Assembly: GCF_045207785.1 (NCBI RefSeq)
Contig: NZ_CP108776.1
Location: 682,001 to 746,000, forward strand
Direction of reading: 5' to 3'
DNA from: Embleya sp045207785
Lineage (GTDB): Bacteria > Actinomycetota > Actinomycetes > Streptomycetales > Streptomycetaceae
Length of the DNA: 64,000 nucleotides
Shown: piece after piece, positions 59,283 to 64,000 of the stretch
Position numbering within the stretch: position 1 is the first letter of the stretch
Layout of the letters: each line of letters starts with the position of its first letter
Translations under genes and position numbers: made by a program
The notes under the pieces: generated by a model
What the model was told of the DNA's origin: nothing
The model's input: only the letters and a program-made list of their open reading frames with translations
The model's database searches: none

Positions 59283-59999
59283 GTGGACGCGGTGGCCTCC
59301 GGCGCGGACATGGCTCGTGTCCTGCGGAACCTGTCCGCCGGTTCCGGTCCGGATCTCATCGGTGGCGATCCGCACGACTGCGCCCGCGCGCTGGACGTCG
59401 ACGGGATCGCCGTGTCGCTCGTCGTACCCGGCGCGGCCGGCGAACTGGTGTGGTCGACACCCGGTGTCGGCACCGCGTTGGACGACCTCCAGTCCACCCT
59501 CGGCGAAGGTCCGACGCCGGACGCGACCAGGAGTTGTGCGCTCGTCCTCGAATCCGATCTGACGCGGGTCCGCCGCGATCGCTGGCCGATCCTGTTACCC
59601 GCCGCGATCGAGTTGGGCGTGGGCGCGGTGTTCTGCTTCCCGCTGCGGCTCGGCGGCGCGTGTCCGGGTGTGCTGACTCTGCATCGGGGGGCGGTCGGAC
59701 CGCTGTCGGCCGCCACGATGGACGACGCGCTCATCGTCGCGACCGCGTTGACGGCGGTCGTGCTCGACGGCGGTGCACGCGCCGACGCGTTCGCCGACGC
59801 GGAGTCGCCGACGCACCTGCATCGGGCGGTGGTGCATCAGGCCGGCGGCATGATCAGCGTGCAGGCGAGCGTGTCGGTCGAACAGGCGTTGGTGCTCTTG
59901 CGCGCGCACGCCTACCGCCACGATCGGCCGCTCCTGGAGGTCGCCGAGGACGTGGTGCGAAGGCGGTTGCGGTTCGCGCCGACGGACGGGGGCGCGTGA
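59283..59999 (+). CDS. GAF-ANTAR protein (RNA-binding antiterminator type)
   Basis: The protein has 238 aa from GTG 59283. A GAF-like sensor (about 20-155: IAVSLVVPGAAGELVWSTPG, LGEGPTPDATRS, GAVFCFPLRLGGACPGVLTL) is followed by an ANTAR domain (about 175-230: HRAVVHQAGGMISVQASVSV, ALVLLRAHAYRHDRPLLEVA). ANTAR proteins bind paired RNA stem-loops to prevent termination. It lies beside the nitrite cluster; whether it acts there is unknown. Confidence 0.9.
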   Translation: MDAVASGADMARVLRNLSAGSGPDLIGGDPHDCARALDVDGIAVSLVVPGAAGELVWSTPGVGTALDDLQSTLGEGPTPDATRSCALVLESDLTRVRRDRWPILLPAAIELGVGAVFCFPLRLGGACPGVLTLHRGAVGPLSAATMDDALIVATALTAVVLDGGARADAFADAESPTHLHRAVVHQAGGMISVQASVSVEQALVLLRAHAYRHDRPLLEVAEDVVRRRLRFAPTDGGA

Positions 60000-60177
60000 G
60001 GGCTCGCCGGCCGCGGCCGTGGGCGACACGCGAGATTGCGTTAAATGTCGGAATTGATGACAAGCCGAGCCGACCATGGACACGAAATGCGGACGAAAGC
60101 CGCTTCGATCCTCCTGGGAGTGCCCGTGCCATCGCCGCTCCACGCCGGTGATTCCCCGCGTCGAGGGTGCCCCACCC

Positions 60178-61686
60178 TCAGGAGTCCGCCCCGGTCCCCG
60201 CGGGCCGTACCGATTCCAGTGCCAGCAACAGGTCCACCCGATCCCGCGCCGAGAACAGGTCACGGCCCGTCAGATCCCGGACCCGGCCCATCCGTTGATG
60301 CAGCGTGCTCACGTGCACGCGCAGCATCGCCGCGCAGCGCTGCCACGAGCCGTTGACCGCCAGGAACGCCGCGAGCGTGCCGACCAGATCGGTCCCGTGC
60401 TCGGCGTCGTACCCGCGCAGGCCGCCCAGGACGCGGTCGGCGAACACCGCGCGGACGCGCTCCGGCACCGCCGCGAGCAGGGCCGGGTACGCGTCGATCT
60501 CGTGGCCGGCGGCGACCGCGAGCCGGCCGGGGCGCGCCCACGCGAGGTCCCGCGCGCCCCTGGCCTCGGCCAATGCCGTCCCCCACGTGGGGGACGTGCC
60601 CCCGATCCCCACCGCGACCCGCTCCCGCCCGAGCAAGGGCTCCCACCACCGCGCCGCCCGCTCCAAAGCGCGGGCGATCCGCCCCGCCCCGCCGGGCCCG
60701 GCCGACGCGAACACGACCGACTCCTCCTTGCCGTGCGCCACCACCCACCGCGCCGCCGGATCGGCCGCCAGGACGTGCTCGATCAGATCCTCGACCAGCC
60801 GCCCCGTCACCGCGTCCGCCGCCTCGCCGGCCGAGCAGCACACGATCGGCACCGCCTCGGCCGCGACGCCCGCCGCGGCCAGCCGGGCCCGTACCTCTGC
60901 CGGCTCGGCACCCGATTCGACCAGGTCGACGAGCTCCCACGCGTGCGCGCGCTCGGCGGTCAGGCGTTCGGCGCGCCGCGCGCCCGCGAGGACGAGCAGG
61001 TCGGTGCTCTGCGCGAGCGCCGGGTCGGCGGTCCGGTCGCCGGCGCACACCAGGTAGCCCACGAGGGCCGGCCCCCGCCCGAGCGCGAAGACCGTGTTCC
61101 CGCCGACCACGACCGGCAGGCGCTCCGCCGCGAGCGCGGCCCGCGCGATCTCGGCCGCACCCGACATCGGGCCCGCCGCCGCGAGCACCCGCCCGGCGGG
61201 CGACACCACCCGGCAGGCCGCGCCGAGTTCGCTCGCCAGCAGGTCGACCAGGTCCTGGGTGTCCGCGCCCTCGGCCACCGCCGCGATCAGGCCGCGCTGC
61301 CGGCGCAACAACCGCTCGGCGCCGAGCGCGCGTTCGGCGCCGACCCGGGCCGCGACGACGGCCGCGATCCGGTCGTACGCGAGCGCGCGCGGCGCCAGGA
61401 ACAGCGGCAGCCCGGCCCGCCCGCACGCCTCCACCAGCGCGTGCGGCACATCGCCGAGCACCACCATCGCGGCCGCGCCGCCGCCCGCGAGGACCCGGAC
61501 GAACCGCGCGGGGTCCTCGCCGCAGCCGGCCGCGCCGACCACCACGAGCTCGCCGGCGGCGAGTTCCCGCCCCGAACCGGGCAGGTTGGCCGGATACACA
61601 CCGCGCACCTCGCGCCCGGGCCCCTCCGTACCCGCCAACAGGGCCAGTCGCAGCTCGGGTATGCCCAAAAGTTCCTCGACCCGCAC
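60178..61686 (-). CDS. PucR-family transcriptional regulator
   Basis: The protein has 502 aa. GTG 61686 is preferred (G-run upstream; N-terminus VRVEELLGIPELRLALLAGT). PucR N-domain: REVRGVYPANLPGSGRELAA, a purine-catabolism-regulator pattern. Middle GGDEF-like fold (VAVGIGGTSPTWGTALAEAR). C-terminal PucR HTH: LVGTLAAFLAVNGSWQRCAA, LRVHVSTLHQRMGRVRDLTG. The ligand and targets are not evident from the neighbours. Confidence 0.92.
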   Translation of the reverse strand: MRVEELLGIPELRLALLAGTEGPGREVRGVYPANLPGSGRELAAGELVVVGAAGCGEDPARFVRVLAGGGAAAMVVLGDVPHALVEACGRAGLPLFLAPRALAYDRIAAVVAARVGAERALGAERLLRRQRGLIAAVAEGADTQDLVDLLASELGAACRVVSPAGRVLAAAGPMSGAAEIARAALAAERLPVVVGGNTVFALGRGPALVGYLVCAGDRTADPALAQSTDLLVLAGARRAERLTAERAHAWELVDLVESGAEPAEVRARLAAAGVAAEAVPIVCCSAGEAADAVTGRLVEDLIEHVLAADPAARWVVAHGKEESVVFASAGPGGAGRIARALERAARWWEPLLGRERVAVGIGGTSPTWGTALAEARGARDLAWARPGRLAVAAGHEIDAYPALLAAVPERVRAVFADRVLGGLRGYDAEHGTDLVGTLAAFLAVNGSWQRCAAMLRVHVSTLHQRMGRVRDLTGRDLFSARDRVDLLLALESVRPAGTGADS

Positions 61687-61854
61687 CGCCGTGCCCCCAA
61701 GCCCTCGCCCATCGTCGTCCGATGATCGTATGAACACGGAGCGGCACGGACACTGTCCTTCCGGATCCACGCGACACGCCTCACACCCGAACCCCGATCG
61801 CGCCGGCCCGGGTGCGCGAGAAGCACGCCGGGTTCGGGACCGACGAGCGCGCGG

Positions 61855-62808
61855 TCAGGCGTACAGCCCGATGATCGCCGCCGCGGTCTCGGCGGCGGTC
61901 CGGCGGGCCTCCGGCGGGTCCAAGACTTCGACGTCCGTGCCGAACTGGAGCAGTTGGCGGACCGCGCCCAGCGCGGGATAGCCGAGCTCGACCGTCACCC
62001 ACTCGGCGTCGTACTCCTCTGGCGGTGTCGCGATCCAGGCCCCGATGATCCGGACGAACATGTCCAGCCGCGACCGCCGCACCCGGGCCCGGACCCGGAC
62101 CGCGGCCGGCTGCTCGTCGACGTCGCGGCGCAACCCGTGCCACACCTGGGCCAATTCGACCCCGTCCCGGCGCCGCACCGGTTCGTCGGTGACGGTCAGC
62201 GCGGTGAGCCGGTCGGTGTGGAACAGCCGCGGCGCGCCGGCCCGGTCCGCGACCAGGTACCACGTGCCGGCCTTGGCCACGAGCCCGTACGGGTCGACGG
62301 TGTACGTCCGCGCCGTGCTCGCGCCGCTGCGCCGGTAGCGGATCCGCAGCCGCCGGTCCGCGAACACCGCGTCCTGCAACGCGCCGACGTCCACCGAGGG
62401 GCGCGGCCCCACCATCCACCGCTGGGGGTCGATCAGCACCCGGCGGGTCATCTCCTCGGCGGCCGGCCGATGCGGCGCGGGCAACGCGACCATCACCTTG
62501 CGCAGCGCCGAGCCGAGCGCGCCGTCGAGCCCGAGGGCCGCGTGGGCGCCCTGCTCGGCGAGCACGAACAGGGCGCGGGCCTCGTCCGAGGTCAGGCCCG
62601 TGACATCGGTGCGGAACCCGGGCAGCAACGAGATCCCGCCGTGCCGGCCGCGCTCGGCGTACACCGGCACGCCGGCCGTGGACAACGCCTCGACGTCGCG
62701 GTAGATGGTCCGCGCCGACACCTCCAGCCGCTCGGCCAACTCGGCCGCCGGGACGCGGCCTCGGGTCTGGAGGAGCAGCAGGATGGAGAGCAGCCGATCG
62801 GATTTCAC
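61855..62808 (-). CDS. WYL-domain transcriptional regulator
   Basis: The protein has 317 aa from GTG 62808 (VKSDRLLSILLLLQ). HTH: VPAAELAERLEVSARTIYRD. WYL: RRLRIRYRRSGAST, VAKAGTWYLVADRAG, FHTDRLTALTV. Similar in form to the regulator at 11829. Divergent from the DUF1330 gene, its probable target. Confidence 0.92.
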   Translation of the reverse strand: MKSDRLLSILLLLQTRGRVPAAELAERLEVSARTIYRDVEALSTAGVPVYAERGRHGGISLLPGFRTDVTGLTSDEARALFVLAEQGAHAALGLDGALGSALRKVMVALPAPHRPAAEEMTRRVLIDPQRWMVGPRPSVDVGALQDAVFADRRLRIRYRRSGASTARTYTVDPYGLVAKAGTWYLVADRAGAPRLFHTDRLTALTVTDEPVRRRDGVELAQVWHGLRRDVDEQPAAVRVRARVRRSRLDMFVRIIGAWIATPPEEYDAEWVTVELGYPALGAVRQLLQFGTDVEVLDPPEARRTAAETAAAIIGLYA

Positions 62809-62960
62809 GCGTCCAAGGATGCGCCCTCGACGTGGTCGACCGACCCCCGCCAAGTACCTATACACGACTGATTCCGTGGCGCCCGCGCGTCCGTAGCGTC
62901 TTCCTTGTCGGACCGAGGCCCTCCTCGAACCGTCTCGAAGCCCCTCACGGAGGACGCATC

Positions 62961-63275
62961 ATGACCGCCTACGCGATCGCCCAGCTGACCATCAACGAGC
63001 AGCACCCCGACATCCAGGTCTACATCGACAAGATCCAGGCCACGATGGACCCGTTCCAGGGGCGCTTCCTGGTCCACGGCGGCAAGCACGAGCTGCTCGA
63101 GGGCGAGCCGAACCCCGACTACCTGGTAATGCTCGAGTTCCCGTCGACGGAGCTCGCGAAGGACTGGTACGCCTCCCCCGCATACCTGGAGATCCTGCCG
63201 CTGCGCACGGACCACATCTCGGGCACCGTAATCGTCGTCGAAGGCGTCCCGGAGGGCTACCGCACGGGCGCGTGA
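62961..63275 (+). CDS. DUF1330-family protein
   Basis: The protein has 104 aa. ATG 62961 has GGAGG (62949-62953). Features: YAIAQLTINEQHPDIQVYID, GGKHELLEGEP, YLVMLEFPSTELAKDWYASP and YLEILPLR, a ferredoxin-like dimeric alpha/beta-barrel fold. Function unknown. Divergent from a WYL regulator. Confidence 0.88.
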   Translation: MTAYAIAQLTINEQHPDIQVYIDKIQATMDPFQGRFLVHGGKHELLEGEPNPDYLVMLEFPSTELAKDWYASPAYLEILPLRTDHISGTVIVVEGVPEGYRTGA

Positions 63276-63369
63276 CCCGGCCGCGCCGCGGACCGGCCCA
63301 CGACGACCGACCCCTGATCTCCCCCCGGCCGCGCTTCCTTCCCCATGGGCGCCGCCGGACCTGGGAAAA

Positions 63370-63409
63370 GCCTCGCCCGGCCCGACCAACGTCATCGGCC
63401 GGGCGAGGC
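63370..63409 (+). terminator. 13-bp stem terminator after the DUF1330 gene
   Basis: GCCTCGCCCGGCC (63370-63382) and GGCCGGGCGAGGC (63397-63409), loop of 14 nt, 95 bp after the stop codon. Confidence 0.75.
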
Positions 63410-63569
63410 CATGCCCACGTGCGCCGACTGCCGGTCACGACTGGCCGCCACTCCCGGGTACGGGTACGGGTACGGCTACCGGACCGTGCCGCTCACGCCG
63501 CCGAGGTCGACCGCTGGTCGCGGCCCCGATGCCGGCGGAGGGTCCGGGCCGCGCGTGGTGGACCCGGCG

Positions 63570-63740
63570 TCAGGGGGTGATTCGGAGGCTACGACGATCT
63601 TCCCGATCAATGGTCGAGCCCTCCACCGCGCGGTGGACTTCGCGGAGGGTTTCCGGGGTGATCGGGGTGAGCTTGCGGGTCGGGTCGTACGCGGGACGCC
63701 CGCGTCGAAGAGCTCGGCCGCCGCGTCGAGCCGTTCGCGC
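63570..63740 (-). pseudogene. Degraded coding remnant, possibly an oxidoreductase C-terminus
   Basis: Minus-strand frames give SDAERRERLDAAAELFDAG, then after a shift RKLTPITPETLREVHRAVEG and, after another shift, IGKIVVASE. The last reads like the C-terminal strand of a medium-chain dehydrogenase. No single frame is intact. It lies directly after the 3' end of the MmyB-type regulator gene. Confidence 0.35.
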
Positions 63741-63749
63741 CGCTCGGCG

Positions 63750-64000
63750 TCAGACCGCGCGCAGCGCTCCCGGGTGCCGGCCCGTCAGGTGGTCGAGGGC
63801 GGCGGAGGTGGCCTCGTCGACCGGGAGGTAGACCAGCAGGCTCTGGTCGGCGTCGGCCAGGTCGAGGATCTCGCGCTCCAGGCGCAGCTCGCCCGCCTCG
63901 GGATGGACCAGGCGTTCGACACCGACCCGGCGGGGTGGGGCGGAGGGGGCGGCGAGGCGGGTGGTGAAGGGGGTCCCGGCGGAGACGGCCAGGCCGTCGA
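63750..64000 (-). CDS. MmyB-type XRE regulator, 3' end only
   Basis: The gene runs off the window. The 83 visible residues include RLVHPEAGELRLEREILDLA, DADQSLLVYLPVDEATSAAL and DHLTGRHPGALRAV before TGA (63750-63752). This is the end of the MmyB-like ligand-binding domain found after a helix-turn-helix in actinomycete regulators. Confidence 0.8.
   Translation of the reverse strand, partial: DGLAVSAGTPFTTRLAAPSAPPRRVGVERLVHPEAGELRLEREILDLADADQSLLVYLPVDEATSAALDHLTGRHPGALRAV

Noticed and set aside
1..64000. tRNA, rRNA, CRISPR array, insertion sequence or attachment site
   Set aside because: No cloverleaf, rRNA-like stretch, spaced identical repeats with unique spacers, transposase or integrase was found. 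The repeats present are short contiguous tandems.

Overview
The window is very GC-rich actinobacterial DNA, most likely from a Streptomyces-like soil actinomycete. Supporting signs are GTG starts, apparently leaderless genes, a DUF5753/DUF397 gene pair, several WYL, TetR and MocR regulators, Ser/Thr kinases, a GAF-ANTAR protein, MmyB-type and PucR-type regulators, and an NnaR-type nitrite-assimilation regulator. I see no rRNA, tRNA, CRISPR array, insertion sequence or phage module. About 60 protein genes or gene remnants fill the window in short operons and divergent regulator/target pairs.

Layout. 0-6.8 kb: a MocR regulator divergent from a PNPOx-fold protein, a secreted tripeptidyl-aminopeptidase-type hydrolase, a monooxygenase-hemoglobin chimera, and an alpha/beta hydrolase followed by a decayed TetR gene. 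6.9-11.3 kb: two convergent membrane Ser/Thr kinases, one carrying a seven-bladed WD40 propeller. 11.3-15.8 kb: GNAT, a WYL regulator with a divergent double-SnoaL protein, an aldo/keto reductase pseudogene, and a DUF5753 regulator with a shortened DUF397 partner. 15.8-20.8 kb: amidohydrolase/permease operon, TetR, acyltransferase. 20.9-28.9 kb: an imine-reductase-like gene and maleylpyruvate-isomerase-fold gene divergent from a GlxA-type regulator, two convergent spermidine-synthase-like genes, an AlkZ-like HTH_42 protein and a WYL regulator. 28.9-34.9 kb: a TetR-MFS-SDR efflux unit, an oxidoreductase remnant, a hydrolase, a Pro/Gln/Tyr-rich membrane protein and a candidate Cys-rich mini-ORF. 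35-40.7 kb: P450, IclR-type regulator, F420-type luciferase-like oxidoreductase, NTF2-fold protein, truncated DUF6461.

40.8-49 kb is signalling-rich. A NarL-type two-component pair is followed by a small PemK/MazF-like module. Next come a cNMP-domain histidine kinase and a receiver/glutaredoxin-like/thioredoxin-reductase-like fusion, then a second NarL-type pair. 49.4-51.3 kb: ArsR-MFS operon under a three-copy 14-bp repeat. 51.4-59.0 kb: nitrate/nitrite assimilation (narK, nirB-nirD, nnaR) with a berberine-bridge-type flavoprotein inserted. 59.3-64 kb: GAF-ANTAR, PucR, WYL, DUF1330, and the 3' end of an MmyB-type regulator.

The main points for follow-up are: (i) the Cys-less receiver-Grx-TrxR fusion paired with a cyclic-nucleotide-type kinase; (ii) operator candidates read directly from inverted or direct repeats, including TetR/MFS, IclR/P450, WYL/SnoaL, MocR/PNPOx and ArsR; (iii) repeated short tandem duplications just after stop codons; and (iv) several gene remnants (TetR, AKR, DUF397, two probable oxidoreductases, DUF6461). 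All family assignments come from reading motifs by eye; no database search was run.
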